A stretch of 64,000 nucleotides of DNA from Bhargavaea cecembensis DSE10 (GCF_000348905.1 NZ_AOFT01000003.1:178477-242476); one strand, 5' to 3'; shown: positions 35,063 through 44,479, numbered from the stretch's first letter. Numbers and translations are program-made. Notes: generated from the letters alone by a model not told the origin.

Positions 35063-35473
35063 ATGAGGGAGATCGGGGAAACAAAGATGGGGATCAAAGC
35101 GGGGGATGTGATCCGATTCGAGCGGACATTTACCAAGGAAGACGTGGAGCTGTTCACGAAAGTCTCGAAGGATGAAGGCGACCACCACGTCCAGCCCGAT
35201 GAGCTCGATCGGCTCATCGTCCAGGGACTGCTGACTGCGACACTGCCCACGAAAGTCGGCGGCGACAATAACGTGCTCGCCCGCACGATGAACTTCGAAT
35301 TCTTCCGGCCCGTATTCACCGGAGACACGATTGTCTGTGACGTCACCATCGAGCAGCTGGAAAAGAAGGATGAACGGAAAACCACGATCTACGCGACATT
35401 CCGCTGCGAAAACCAGCATGGGAAGCAGGTACTCGGCGGGAGTTTTGGTGGAGTGATTTTGACGGGGGATTAA
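35063..35473 (+). CDS. MaoC-like hot-dog fold protein
   Basis: This 136-residue protein has KAGDVIRFERTFTKEDVELFTKVSKDEGDHHVQ, which matches the start of MaoC (R)-hydratases. LIVQGLLTATLPTKVGG and FRPVFTGDTIVCDVTI complete the hot-dog. The catalytic Asp/His pair is probably present in DEGDHHV. ATG 35063 follows AAGGGGG by 8 nt; the upstream in-frame start has no ribosome binding site. It could be an enoyl-CoA hydratase or a hot-dog binding protein. Confidence 0.75.
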   Translation: MREIGETKMGIKAGDVIRFERTFTKEDVELFTKVSKDEGDHHVQPDELDRLIVQGLLTATLPTKVGGDNNVLARTMNFEFFRPVFTGDTIVCDVTIEQLEKKDERKTTIYATFRCENQHGKQVLGGSFGGVILTGD

Positions 35474-35494
35474 ATTGAACATTCGATAACAAGG

Positions 35495-35522
35495 TGACTC
35501 CGGAAATGCACCGGAGTTTTTT
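35495..35522 (+). terminator. Rho-independent terminator of the MaoC gene
   Basis: ACTCCGG and CCGGAGT pair, followed by six T. Confidence 0.85.
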
Positions 35523-35631
35523 GATTGCGATCGAGCCCCTATCTTACCCGTTCATTTTCCAGAACTTTACTTGTACGGTCAGCATTTCATTTTGGACACC
35601 CTATTAACAACAGAGGGAAGGGAGTCCAAAA

Positions 35632-36519
35632 ATGAAAAAGAAACGTGGAAGAAGAAAGAGCACAGATGCTTTTACATCCAAAATTCAGATGACAAACCTT
35701 CAAAGAGTTTTCATTATGATATTTGGTATGTGGGTAGCTTATGAAATAAGAATCAGCCAATATGAAATAATCCAACTCCTTGTATTTGGTATTGCCTTGG
35801 TTTCAGTTAATGTTGTGTTATTTTTCTTATTCGGGCTACACAAATCTTTTCGTCGTACACGCCATGTTGAGTACTGGAAATTAAGAGAAAAATCAATCCT
35901 GGCCCTTTATACCTTTTTGGCAACCACGATGGTGGGAATAGCATTTAAATTATTGTGGTTGTTAATTCCCGTATACTTCATTTGTCTGCTTTACGTAGCC
36001 GTTAACAAAGTAAAAATGGCCATTAAGAACATGAAATCAATGCTTCCATCATCACTCTTCTCCAATAAAAACCAAAAGATTGAACATTTCTCCCTTGTAG
36101 AAATCGACCAGATGTCAGGAACAGAATTTGAAGTCTTCCTTTCCGAATTATTTGATGGCTTGGACCATTATGTTGAAATCACTCCCCATACTGATTATGG
36201 AATTGACTTAATCACTATAAAAGGAAAGGTTAAAACCGGTATTCAGGCAAAGTGTTATGGTGAAGGGAAAACCGTTGGGGTTGCGGCAGTTAATGAAGTT
36301 TGTGGAGGAGCGGGGCAATGGAAAGTGCAAAGAAAGATAGTAATCACTAATCGCTATTTCAGCAAAAAAGCAGAGATATCCGCAAAATCAAATCAAGTTG
36401 AATTGGTTGACCGTGATGGCCTACAGAAATTAATTCAGGAGTACCATAATAAAAAAGCCCGAAGGAAAACTCCTCGTTTCCTCCGGCTTGACTACCGAGA
36501 CAAAGATAAGAGCGCTTGA
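35632..36519 (+). CDS. Membrane-anchored Mrr-type restriction endonuclease-like protein
   Basis: This 295-residue protein has four hydrophobic segments in the first 125 residues (at about 22-40, 45-67, 92-107 and 108-125). A PD-(D/E)XK Mrr-type domain follows: FEVFLSELFDGLDHYVEITP, then DYGIDLITIKGKVKTGIQAKCYGEGKTVGVAAV, with Asp, Asp-Leu and QxK catalytic positions. Related proteins restrict modified DNA or act as defence nucleases. It is clearly more AT-rich than the flanks and stands alone, consistent with transfer. GGGAAGGGAG precedes the ATG. The last codons overlap a GC-rich hairpin, as if the coding end had slid into a terminator. Confidence 0.8.
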   Translation: MKKKRGRRKSTDAFTSKIQMTNLQRVFIMIFGMWVAYEIRISQYEIIQLLVFGIALVSVNVVLFFLFGLHKSFRRTRHVEYWKLREKSILALYTFLATTMVGIAFKLLWLLIPVYFICLLYVAVNKVKMAIKNMKSMLPSSLFSNKNQKIEHFSLVEIDQMSGTEFEVFLSELFDGLDHYVEITPHTDYGIDLITIKGKVKTGIQAKCYGEGKTVGVAAVNEVCGGAGQWKVQRKIVITNRYFSKKAEISAKSNQVELVDRDGLQKLIQEYHNKKARRKTPRFLRLDYRDKDKSA

Positions 36520-36579
36520 AAACACCACCATATTAACGCGCAGTAACTGTGCGATATGGTTTTTGCAAACATTGATTGT

Positions 36580-36630
36580 GAAAGTACACCATCGTCTCGG
36601 GAAAGTACACTAAGGACGCCCGAAAAGCAT
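36580..36630 (+). repeat. 21-bp periodic array, core GAAAGTACAC
   Basis: GAAAGTACACC at 36580, GAAAGTACACT at 36601 and a degenerate GAAAAGCAT at 36622 keep an exact 21-bp step. It lies between two converging transcription units. Confidence 0.7.
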
Positions 36631-36665
36631 AAAAAACGCCTGTCCTCTCGGGACGGGCGTTTTTT
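36631..36665 (-). terminator. Rho-independent terminator of the S-box monooxygenase operon
   Basis: AACGCC/GGCGTT with inner GTCC/GGAC pairs around TCTCG, with A/T runs on both sides. Confidence 0.85.
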
Positions 36666-36727
36666 AGTAAGCTCACATTAAACAGGCAATCTCTTAATCA
36701 CCTTCAAGCTGGCATCACTTGTCCGAT

Positions 36728-38110
36728 TTATTGTGCCGGTATGGTTTCTTTCAGGTTGGATTTGCCCGGGTGATGTTTAGGGAGCCGGTCTTTTCCTGTG
36801 AGGTTGGCTCGTAGTGTACGGCCTCCGTACTCTTTTTGAACCAGGCCACGATCTTGCAGAACAGGAACCACATCGTTGACAAAATCTTTAAATGTTCCGG
36901 GTGTCACTGCATAGGCAATATTGAATCCGTCGACGCCGGCTTCATTGATCCACTGTTCCATCGTGTCGGCTATTTTTTCAGGTGTGCCTACCGCAACCGG
37001 GCCGATGCCGCCCACACCGACGAACTTGGCTACCTCTTCAACGGTCCATTGCTTATCCGGATCGATCTTGGTGAATGTCTCGATCGCAGAGTGTATCGCA
37101 TCGTTTTTGACAAACCGAAGTTTTTCTTGGGGTTCGTAATCCGAGAAGTCGATCCCCGTCCAGCCTCCAAATAAGGCAAGTGCCCCCTCGTAGCTTGCAT
37201 GCTTCTGATAAGATAAAAACTTTTCTTCAGCTTCAGTTTGTGTCTTTCCGACAATCGGGGTAAACAGACACAACACCTTGATTTCGTTGGGATTCCGACC
37301 GAAGCTTGCTGCTTCCGCACGAAGTTTTTCGACGTAACTTTTTGCAATTGAAATAGTCGGTACACTGATAAATACACATTCCGCATGCTGTGCTGCAAAT
37401 TTGCGGCCCCGTGAAGATGCGCCGGCCTGATAAATTACGGGGGTCCTCTGCGGAGAAGGCTCGCTCAGATGTGCGCCAGGCACTTTGAAGTGTTTCCCTT
37501 CATGCTGAATATCATGAACCTTCTCGGGGTCCGTGTAGAGATTTTTTTCTGCATCACGGATGACAGCGTCGTCCTCCCAGCTACTCTCCCACAATTTGTA
37601 GCATACCTCCAAATACTCTTCAGCAATTTCATAGCGTTCGTCATGGCTGATTTGTCGATCCAATCCTAAGTTGACCGCAGCGCTGTTTAAATATGAAGTC
37701 ACGATATTCCAGCCGATTCGGCCATTTGTCAAATGGTCCAACGTGGACATCTTGCGGGCAAAGCTGTACGGATGTTCATAACTTGTGGAGGCTGTTACTC
37801 CGAACCCCAGGTGTTTGGTCACGCTCGCCATCAGCGGGACCACAAACATTGGGTCATTTAATGGAACTTGTGCTGCCTGCCGCACAGCTGCATTCCGAGA
37901 ATTTTGATAAACATCATAAGTTCCCAATACATCAGCGAGAAAAACGGCATCAAAACGTCCGCGTTCCAAAATTTGCGCGAGTTCCATCCAGTAGTCCATG
38001 TCGGTATAACGATGTGACTCGTCATCCGGATGTTTCCAGAGTCCAGGGGATTGGTGACCGGCACAATTCATGTCAAAAGCATTCAAGTATATCCTCTTAT
38101 TTGTCGTCAA
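36728..38110 (-). CDS. LLM-class flavin-dependent monooxygenase (SnaA/NtaA/DszA-like)
   Basis: This 460-residue FMNH2-dependent monooxygenase belongs to the SnaA/NtaA/DszA/SfnG group that oxidises organosulfur or chelator compounds. Typical blocks are RFDAVFLADVLG near residue 50, VTASTSYEHPYSFARKMSTL near 105, NGRIGWNIVTSYLNSAA near 130, PVIYQAGASSRGRKFAAQHA near 225 and GTPEKIADTMEQWINEAGVDGFN near 380. I chose TTG 38110 because GGAGGAGAT lies 6 nt upstream; the longer TTG start is less convincing. It is the last gene of an operon with a DszC-like flavoprotein and a transporter under an S-box, so its product is expected to release sulfite or a thiol for cysteine synthesis. Confidence 0.88.
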   Translation of the reverse strand: MTTNKRIYLNAFDMNCAGHQSPGLWKHPDDESHRYTDMDYWMELAQILERGRFDAVFLADVLGTYDVYQNSRNAAVRQAAQVPLNDPMFVVPLMASVTKHLGFGVTASTSYEHPYSFARKMSTLDHLTNGRIGWNIVTSYLNSAAVNLGLDRQISHDERYEIAEEYLEVCYKLWESSWEDDAVIRDAEKNLYTDPEKVHDIQHEGKHFKVPGAHLSEPSPQRTPVIYQAGASSRGRKFAAQHAECVFISVPTISIAKSYVEKLRAEAASFGRNPNEIKVLCLFTPIVGKTQTEAEEKFLSYQKHASYEGALALFGGWTGIDFSDYEPQEKLRFVKNDAIHSAIETFTKIDPDKQWTVEEVAKFVGVGGIGPVAVGTPEKIADTMEQWINEAGVDGFNIAYAVTPGTFKDFVNDVVPVLQDRGLVQKEYGGRTLRANLTGKDRLPKHHPGKSNLKETIPAQ

Positions 38111-38158
38111 AAGATCTCCTCCGATATGATTTATACGCAATGATTCACAGTTCCTTAT

Positions 38159-39457
38159 TTATCGGGCAATGGCCGTCCGGCCGGCAGATTTCGACTGAAC
38201 CTGGGCATCCGTTTTCAACATCGGTGTCAAGGCAAAACTTGTGAGATAAAGGATTCCAAATGCCCAAGCCACTCCCTCCATTCCAAATGCGGCATTGGCC
38301 ACTCCAACAATGACTGGTCCGACAAACGAACTGAGCCCAGCCCCCAAGTTCAAAATAGACATGGCGACCCCTTTGTCTTCAGGAGCCAATGAAGGCAAAA
38401 TCGCCGACAATGGGGTAAAGGCGGCGATTGCGCAACCGAAGAAAACAGCAACGCCCATGGCCACACCGAAATGATTTCCGTATGCGAGCGGAACATAGTA
38501 AAAGACAACACAAGCAATTGCCGATCCGACACACCCAAACCATCTCACTACAAACAACCATCCGACCTTATCCCCAATCATTCCCCAAATCACGTTGAAT
38601 ACCATGTTGCTGAGAGAACAGACCGACCAGATCAGTAACCACTGCGAGGTTTCGAATTGTAAAACAGAGGTGAAAAACACCGGTAAAATGACTACATACC
38701 CGTACCATGCCGATGTGTTGATCGTGCGCAAAATTCCGCCCGCAGCCACTTTCGGCCGCTTCCACAAAATCGTGATGCCTTTGGAAAGTACTGAAATGGT
38801 TTGCCTTGAATCTTTTCCCCCGATCGGGTTACCGTCAATGTCCTTATCATCAACAGCCAAGATTCCAATCACTCCGCCAAGAATGATCCATATGAGCGAC
38901 GACCACAGGGTACCCATATATCCAAATACATCTATCACGATGCTGGGATAAAACGCGCCCAAAAATCCGATACCTCCGGAAAACATAAAGAAGAACCATC
39001 CCATTGCTGTTGCCAGCTTATGCTCCTCGGTAATGTAGGCCACCCAAACGATAAACGCGAAAGCAAACAATGGATATCCAAAACCACGTATGCCATACAT
39101 CAGCAAAATCATTAGAAGGTTTTGCTGTCCCAGACCGAATACGAGAAAGCCGATTTCAAACAAAACCCAAATTACCAATCCTGCTAACATAATCCGTCTC
39201 GGTCCGTAGGCTTCTGAGAGAACGCCTGCCAGCCAGGAACCGAGCGCAAGAGTAATACCGTAAATGCTGAAGACCAAAGCCGACTGGTCAATGCTAAAAC
39301 CTAAGTCGACCATATATTTGGATAGAAACGCCTGTTCAACTCCATCCCCTGCCATAAATATGAGGATGGCCAGCAATCCGATCAACAGCCTGACGGGATA
39401 ACCGAATAAACGGCGGCCAGATAATGCGGTTTTTGGTTTTATAGCCTTCGCCTCCAA
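38159..39457 (-). CDS. MFS transporter
   Basis: This 432-residue protein has 12 predicted membrane segments from about residue 20 to 415. The first-loop GVLSEAYGPRRIMLAG is the MFS A-motif, and the middle loop DDKDIDGNPIGGKDS is hydrophilic. It likely imports the compound used by the two neighbouring oxygenases, because all three genes share one direction and gaps of about 30-50 bp. The best start, TTG 39457, has no clear ribosome binding site, so the N-terminus is uncertain. Confidence 0.85.
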   Translation of the reverse strand: MEAKAIKPKTALSGRRLFGYPVRLLIGLLAILIFMAGDGVEQAFLSKYMVDLGFSIDQSALVFSIYGITLALGSWLAGVLSEAYGPRRIMLAGLVIWVLFEIGFLVFGLGQQNLLMILLMYGIRGFGYPLFAFAFIVWVAYITEEHKLATAMGWFFFMFSGGIGFLGAFYPSIVIDVFGYMGTLWSSLIWIILGGVIGILAVDDKDIDGNPIGGKDSRQTISVLSKGITILWKRPKVAAGGILRTINTSAWYGYVVILPVFFTSVLQFETSQWLLIWSVCSLSNMVFNVIWGMIGDKVGWLFVVRWFGCVGSAIACVVFYYVPLAYGNHFGVAMGVAVFFGCAIAAFTPLSAILPSLAPEDKGVAMSILNLGAGLSSFVGPVIVGVANAAFGMEGVAWAFGILYLTSFALTPMLKTDAQVQSKSAGRTAIAR

Positions 39458-39488
39458 TCAATTGTTTTAACCTGCAACTCCGACCTGC

Positions 39489-40709
39489 TCAGAAATAAAC
39501 ATTTTCCGGTAAGAGGACTTGATTGATGTGATAATTTCCAATCGCTCTTGCTTTGTACAGAGTCGGGTTATGGGATGAAAGCGTGCGGATATTTCGCCAA
39601 TGCCGATCGAGGTTCGCTGATTGTCTGGTAGCAGAAGCTCCTCCGGCTTCAAACAGCAGGGTTGCCGCCTTATGTGCGAAATCCTCAATCGCGATCTTGG
39701 CTTGCGCCGCTTTCAAGGAAGATGAATGCCGCGCAATGAGGGAATCGGTACCCGCCAACGAAACGTCGTCAATACTTTTTGCTGCGGCAAGCACAATCGA
39801 TTCCGCTGCAAACGCATAGCTTGAAAGTCTGCCGACCACTTCCTGAAGCTGCACATCTTGTTTAAGGTCATCTGAATTGGAGTGGAAGAAGGCACGCTTT
39901 CTTTTTCCGATCAGCTCCACTGAATCCGTTACGATATTTCTTAGGATGCCGGCAACAATGCCCTGTAGGTACAGTTGTGGCAGTGCCTGATATTTTTCTG
40001 TTTCCCCACTGGTAACAAATATTTCACTTTCATCTACAGATACATTCTCAAACCTTGTCGTTCCGCTGCCTGTAAACTTCTGGCCAAACCCGTCCCAATC
40101 ATCCAGCATCGAAACACCCTTTCTTGTGACAGGAACAATCACCTGTCGGGGTGTTTCCCCTAACATTGCAAGGACAACTGTATAATCCGAGTAATAGGTT
40201 CCTGTACTGAAATACTTCTCACCGTTCAAAACATAGCGGTTCCCATCCCTGGTCAGTCTTGTGTTATAGATGCCGCCTCCGGCAGCATGCTTGGAGTTTT
40301 CGGTATATGCATTGCCAAACAACGCTCCCTGACGGACTTCCAGTAACATACGCTCTTTCAATGCGGTATCCGGTGCCTGAAGCAAACTTTCTACAAATAG
40401 GAAATGCGAACGCAAGATATGGGCAACGTCCGGATCAGCTTCAGCCACCCTGATAATTGTCTTGAACAGATCGACAAACGAAGCACCAGTGCCCCCTTCG
40501 TTTTCAGGTAATTGAATAGCCCCCAAACGATATTCCTTTACCAAACGGATTGCCTCAAAAGGATGCTCACGCTCTTCACTTGCATTCCGTTTCTGAAAAT
40601 CCGCCGCAATCGCTCCTATTAATTCTTCAAACTCCTTCGACAGCACGTCCGGTGCTTTCACCAAGTCTAAAGAACCTGACAAACTCCCTGTGCCCTCCAA
40701 ATAACTCAT
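39489..40709 (-). CDS. Acyl-CoA dehydrogenase-fold flavin monooxygenase (SfnB/DszC-like)
   Basis: This 406-residue flavoprotein has the acyl-CoA dehydrogenase fold. The conserved glycine-rich YTENSKHAAGGGIYNTRLTRDG and LNGEKYFSTGTYYSDY blocks lie near residues 140-185. The C-terminal LDRHWRNIRTLSSHNPTLYK and RAIGNYHINQ are characteristic of the SfnB/DszC-type monooxygenases rather than true dehydrogenases. It is first in the S-box operon with the MFS transporter and LLM oxygenase. The layout parallels DszC plus DszA two-oxygenase desulfurisation, but the substrate is unknown. A flavin reductase is not visible and may be supplied from elsewhere. Confidence 0.85.
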   Translation of the reverse strand: MSYLEGTGSLSGSLDLVKAPDVLSKEFEELIGAIAADFQKRNASEEREHPFEAIRLVKEYRLGAIQLPENEGGTGASFVDLFKTIIRVAEADPDVAHILRSHFLFVESLLQAPDTALKERMLLEVRQGALFGNAYTENSKHAAGGGIYNTRLTRDGNRYVLNGEKYFSTGTYYSDYTVVLAMLGETPRQVIVPVTRKGVSMLDDWDGFGQKFTGSGTTRFENVSVDESEIFVTSGETEKYQALPQLYLQGIVAGILRNIVTDSVELIGKRKRAFFHSNSDDLKQDVQLQEVVGRLSSYAFAAESIVLAAAKSIDDVSLAGTDSLIARHSSSLKAAQAKIAIEDFAHKAATLLFEAGGASATRQSANLDRHWRNIRTLSSHNPTLYKARAIGNYHINQVLLPENVYF

Positions 40710-40900
40710 GTTGACTCCCCCTTTTGTTGGTTGTTACTTTGATCAGATTACAGTGCCCAATACTTCTCCAAGCCAATTAACGATACAAATTTCCTCCTTT
40801 CACGCCCGAGAAAAAAATTTTATAAACCTATAGGAATAGTAGGTTTTATGATTATAAAAATCCCTCCAAATTATTCGCACCTCCCCAAATTGAACAAACA

Positions 40901-41066
40901 AAAATCCCCTTCTCAGAATAAGAAGAGGATTGTTTTACAGCGTCATCAATTTAATTCTCTTCTTATATTTCAGCATTAGATGCTGCTGGAATTAGCACAG
41001 TTCTCAAATTGAGTCTGTTGCTGAAGCTTCGCAGGGCCAGTCCCTCCACTTCTCTATATAAGAAAG
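40901..41066 (-). promoter_or_regulatory. SAM-I (S-box) riboswitch before the monooxygenase operon
   Basis: The minus strand has CTTATATAGAGAAG, GGAGGGACTGGCCC, GCTTCAGCAAC and GTGCTAATTCC, and the 3' strand of P1 ends with ATATAAG (aptamer 40957-41066). A terminator (ATCCTCTTCT/AGAAGGGGAT, then TTTTTG) is at 40901-40931. It lies 190 bp before the first gene. Confidence 0.93.
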
Positions 41067-41104
41067 GCATTTATTCAATTGTCGGTCGGTTCGTTGATAA
41101 TCCG

Positions 41105-41133
41105 ATCATAACAAGGTGAAATATGGAAATCAA
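41105..41133 (-). promoter_or_regulatory. Sigma-A promoter of the S-box monooxygenase operon
   Basis: TTGATT, 17 nt, TATGAT on the minus strand, 38 bp before the riboswitch. Confidence 0.65.
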
Positions 41134-41257
41134 CCTTTTTTGAAAATTCAGCACAAATTACCTATTCAGATTGCCGGATTTTCAAATGGTATGGGTTAAA
41201 ATGGCCAAGCCAGACCCGAGGACTATTGCAAGCTATGTTCAAAACGGACACTGCTTT

Positions 41258-41692
41258 TCAGCTCGTTTTCAGCAATCCCTGCGAATGCATGCAGTCCATG
41301 AGATCTTCTACAGCCATTTCTCCCGCATGAATCCACCTGTTTTTATTCGTGATGTTCCCGTCTTTGTCCACCGGACTCTGGAACTGGCTAAAACCGGTTG
41401 CATCCAGCAGGGAACTTCCGTCATGTTCCAGCCCAAGATGCACCACGTGCTTGATCACGTATGGTGTTCCGAACCGGATGGTGGCAAACGGGTGGTCCAG
41501 CTGGCCGTCCACGACGACGAACGGAAGCCGGACATAGATGGTTTCGCCGCCTTCCTGGCAAAGGATATGGTCAAAGCAGCCATGGTCATAGTCCCAGTTT
41601 CCGCCCATATGATAGCCGAGATCACGAATGCAGTCGCTCACAATGCCGTAAGATGCCACTTGCCCTTCAAGTTGTGTCTGAAGCTTCAGCAT
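41258..41692 (-). CDS. YugN-like protein
   Basis: This 144-residue protein matches the YugN-like family of Bacillales: LGYHMGGNWDYDHGCFDH near residue 29, VRLPFVVVDGQLDHPFATIRFGTPYVIKH near 58 and a helical C-terminus. ATG 41692 follows GAGGAGGAG. No function is known. It lies 68 bp downstream of the vWA gene with no clear terminator between, so it may share that operon. Confidence 0.85.
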   Translation of the reverse strand: MLKLQTQLEGQVASYGIVSDCIRDLGYHMGGNWDYDHGCFDHILCQEGGETIYVRLPFVVVDGQLDHPFATIRFGTPYVIKHVVHLGLEHDGSSLLDATGFSQFQSPVDKDGNITNKNRWIHAGEMAVEDLMDCMHSQGLLKTS

Positions 41693-41760
41693 GCTGTCTC
41701 CTCCTCTGAGTTGTTCCTTTTCAGCATTTACAAAAGGAGAGGAGAGCATACCCGTTCAGC

Positions 41761-43167
41761 TTACACTTCAAAGGCAGTAAAGCTGCCTTCTTCGTTGAAA
41801 TCACTGACCTGGACCACCCGGTCGGTGAACGGTTCGACCGATTCGGGATTGGTGCCGATGAGCATAGACAGCACCTGGAAGGCCTTCTCGCGTTTTAATT
41901 GGTTGAACCGCTCCAGGAATTCATCCGTTACCTGATCTTCACCGTCCGTGACAAACACAAGGTCCGCCTCTTTAAAGCGGCTTTCGCCGATGACCTCCAA
42001 AGCTTCACCGAGGGCAAGTTCGAATTTTGTCCCGCCTCCCAGAAAGGCCTCGGCGAGCTTGACAATTTGGGACGCTCCGATGTCGCCTTTGCTGAATTCA
42101 AACTGCCGGACCTGTGAAGAAAACAAGATCAGGCACAGGTCCCGCTTCTGTCTTTTCGCAATCGACATCAAGGCAAGGACAAACCCTTTTGACTGTGTGT
42201 CCAGCTCCCTCATGCTGTCCGACTGGTCCAGGCAGATGACGATCGGGCCCTTATTGAGAGGTTCGGGTCCTTTCAGTTCAAATTGCATCGTCTGCCTTTC
42301 CGAGAAGCGCCGGAGGAAATCCATTTTCGTCATCGGATGCGTATAGAGGCTGAGTTCGACCGGAAGCAAATTCTCGACGTCAATCCCGGTCGTGACGCCC
42401 TGCCTGGCCACCGACTCGGTCTGCTTTGCCTTTTGCTTTTTCCGGGCTGTCTGCTTAAAGCGCCCCGCCCAGTCCGCGATTTCCTTCAGCCTGCGGTCGG
42501 TTGAGATTTTCTCCGCCAGGTAGATCTTGTCGCGCAAAGGGACTTTTCTCAGTTCCGCATCGCCGCTTCCCGCGCGGCTTCCGCCAAGAAGGGACTTCAG
42601 CCATTCTCCGCCCTGCTGGGCCTCGTCCCGAGCCTGGTCCATCGACTGCCGGAAGCTTTCCAGATTGAATTCAATCGTCTGCTTGAGCTTTTCATTGAAT
42701 TCTTCCAGGCTTTCCGCGAGGGCTTCCGGATTAGGCTGGTCTTGCTGCCGGTTGAACTGTTCCCGGACATTCCGGAGCTGCTCCCTCAGGATCCGGTCTT
42801 TTTCGGTCTGCCGGACGAGCCATTGGTGGGCCTTTTCACCGGTTTTGAGCGTGCTGATCGCGGAAGCCCAGTCATTTAGGCGGGTGAAATGCCGAAACGA
42901 CTCAAAGGACGGATCGGCCATGATCGCCTGCATGACCTGTTTGTTGGCCGCAAGGGATCCTGTCACTTCTTCATCAGTAAGTGCCGGCTTCATTTTGTAC
43001 AGGGAAGCCCAGATGTCCCCAAGCAGCGGCTCGAAACTCGGCATGACCGCTTCATCCCTGAGCTCTCGGAGACCCTGTGACATCTCCAGAATCTCCTTGA
43101 ATCGCCTCTTGTCGAACGCGTCTGTGTTCAGTACAGACACATTCTGTTCGGCTTTCGTCTCCCTCAT
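41761..43167 (-). CDS. vWA-domain protein (ViaA-like)
   Basis: This 468-residue soluble protein has a helical N-terminus of about 290 residues and a C-terminal von Willebrand A domain. ICLDQSDSMRE near residue 310 is the MIDAS DxSxS motif, and VFVTDGEDQ near 420 carries its last ligand. It partners the MoxR-type ATPase encoded 11 bp upstream, as in the E. coli RavA-ViaA pair that acts on respiratory or membrane proteins. Proposed role: adaptor presenting clients to the ATPase. Confidence 0.85.
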   Translation of the reverse strand: MRETKAEQNVSVLNTDAFDKRRFKEILEMSQGLRELRDEAVMPSFEPLLGDIWASLYKMKPALTDEEVTGSLAANKQVMQAIMADPSFESFRHFTRLNDWASAISTLKTGEKAHQWLVRQTEKDRILREQLRNVREQFNRQQDQPNPEALAESLEEFNEKLKQTIEFNLESFRQSMDQARDEAQQGGEWLKSLLGGSRAGSGDAELRKVPLRDKIYLAEKISTDRRLKEIADWAGRFKQTARKKQKAKQTESVARQGVTTGIDVENLLPVELSLYTHPMTKMDFLRRFSERQTMQFELKGPEPLNKGPIVICLDQSDSMRELDTQSKGFVLALMSIAKRQKRDLCLILFSSQVRQFEFSKGDIGASQIVKLAEAFLGGGTKFELALGEALEVIGESRFKEADLVFVTDGEDQVTDEFLERFNQLKREKAFQVLSMLIGTNPESVEPFTDRVVQVSDFNEEGSFTAFEV

Positions 43168-43178
43168 CCGGAATCACC

Positions 43179-44336
43179 TCACATTCTGTAGTAGATCCCG
43201 GACGTATCCTGGCCAGTTTCTCCGTCATACATCGAGTGCACGGCGAGTTCCTGCTGCATCGACTTCACTTTCAGGAGGACCGTATCGATTTCTTCGCCTC
43301 TGCCTTCATGGCGTGCTTTCAACTGATCCAGGTCTGCCTCCAGCTTTTTCAGCTTCTGGGAGGCTTCCATGCCATACTCGGCCGACTGATCCTTCCTGAC
43401 CCGCTCAAAGATGTCCTTGGCCTCATGTTTCAGCGAATCAAGCGTCCTGACCAGGGCGTCCTGGGCGTGTTTGCGTACGATGATACATACGGCCTCTTTC
43501 TGGTCGGTCGTCTCCCAAAGGGAATGTTCGAGAAGAATCAGGTCTTCCGTCAGCACGGTCTTCCGCTTGTTGATCAGTGCCCTCGCCTGCAGGAGGGATA
43601 ATGACTGCTTGAACCTGCGGTCGGAAGGTCGGATCCCCTCATCCCGGAGCTCGTTCCTTATTTTCACTAGGGCCGTATAGACGTCGTCCTGGATGGCGAC
43701 CTGATCCGTCAGATGCTGAAGGTCGATCAGTTCCTCCAGGGTCATCGTCGGCATCTGCTGATGTTGCCCCGAGTCCTTCATCATCGCAATGAAATTCGCT
43801 TCATCGGCGATGTAATCGACTTCAAACCGGAGGAGAAAACGGTCGAACAGGGCTTCAAGCCCCTCCCCGTCTTCCGGAAATTCGTTGGACGCCCCGATCA
43901 CCGACATAAGCGGCACCTGAACCGGAGCACCGTCATTGTAAAAGACCCGCTCATTCAGCAGGGTCAGCAGGCTGTTCAGGATCGCACTGTTGGCTTTGAA
44001 AATCTCATCCAGAAACGCCACATGCGCCTCCGGCATCTTGTTTTTCGTATTCCGCTTGTAGACGCCCTGCTCCAGGTCCTTCAGCGACAACGGGCCGAAC
44101 AGCTCCTCCGGCGTGCTGAACCTCGTCAGCAGCCACTGGAAGTACTTCGTCCCCTGAATCATCTTTGAAAGCTCCATGACCAGCGCGGATTTCGCCGTGC
44201 CGGCAGGACCGATCATGAGGATATGCTGCCGCGCCAGCGCCGCAACCAGGATTGCCTCGATCTCGGCTTCGCGCTCCTGGAACCTCGCATTCAACGCATC
44301 TTTGATTTCATCTATTTTTGTAAGATTGTTTTCCAT
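43179..44336 (-). CDS. MoxR/RavA-family AAA+ ATPase
   Basis: This 385-residue AAA+ ATPase has Walker A GPAGTAKSAL at 44-53, Walker B AHVAFLDEIFKAN near 105 and the sensor region SVIGASNEFPEDGEGL near 145, followed by the arginine-finger FDRFLLRFEVDY. The C-terminal 80 residues are coiled and rich in Glu/Lys. This is the RavA/MoxR pattern. It and the vWA gene form an operon starting after the RidA terminator. Confidence 0.9.
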   Translation of the reverse strand: MENNLTKIDEIKDALNARFQEREAEIEAILVAALARQHILMIGPAGTAKSALVMELSKMIQGTKYFQWLLTRFSTPEELFGPLSLKDLEQGVYKRNTKNKMPEAHVAFLDEIFKANSAILNSLLTLLNERVFYNDGAPVQVPLMSVIGASNEFPEDGEGLEALFDRFLLRFEVDYIADEANFIAMMKDSGQHQQMPTMTLEELIDLQHLTDQVAIQDDVYTALVKIRNELRDEGIRPSDRRFKQSLSLLQARALINKRKTVLTEDLILLEHSLWETTDQKEAVCIIVRKHAQDALVRTLDSLKHEAKDIFERVRKDQSAEYGMEASQKLKKLEADLDQLKARHEGRGEEIDTVLLKVKSMQQELAVHSMYDGETGQDTSGIYYRM

Positions 44337-44448
44337 CTCACCACTGCTCCTGTCTCATGCTGTCTGTATGCAATCAGCGTTTCCACCTTTCTCATTCCCT
44401 AATCTGGAAAGCAGTAAGCCATTGAGGGCTGCCCATGGCCAAAAAGAA

Positions 44449-44479
44449 AAACGCTCAATCCCTTGGGACAAGCGTTTTC
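44449..44479 (-). terminator. Terminator of the RidA unit (repeated hairpin type)
   Basis: AACGCTCAATCCC...GGGACAAGCGTTTTCG. A near-copy occurs at 48334-48365. Confidence 0.8.

Noticed and set aside
41171..41935. 254-residue plus-strand frame over yugN
   Set aside because: It is antisense to the recognised YugN protein and the end of the vWA gene.
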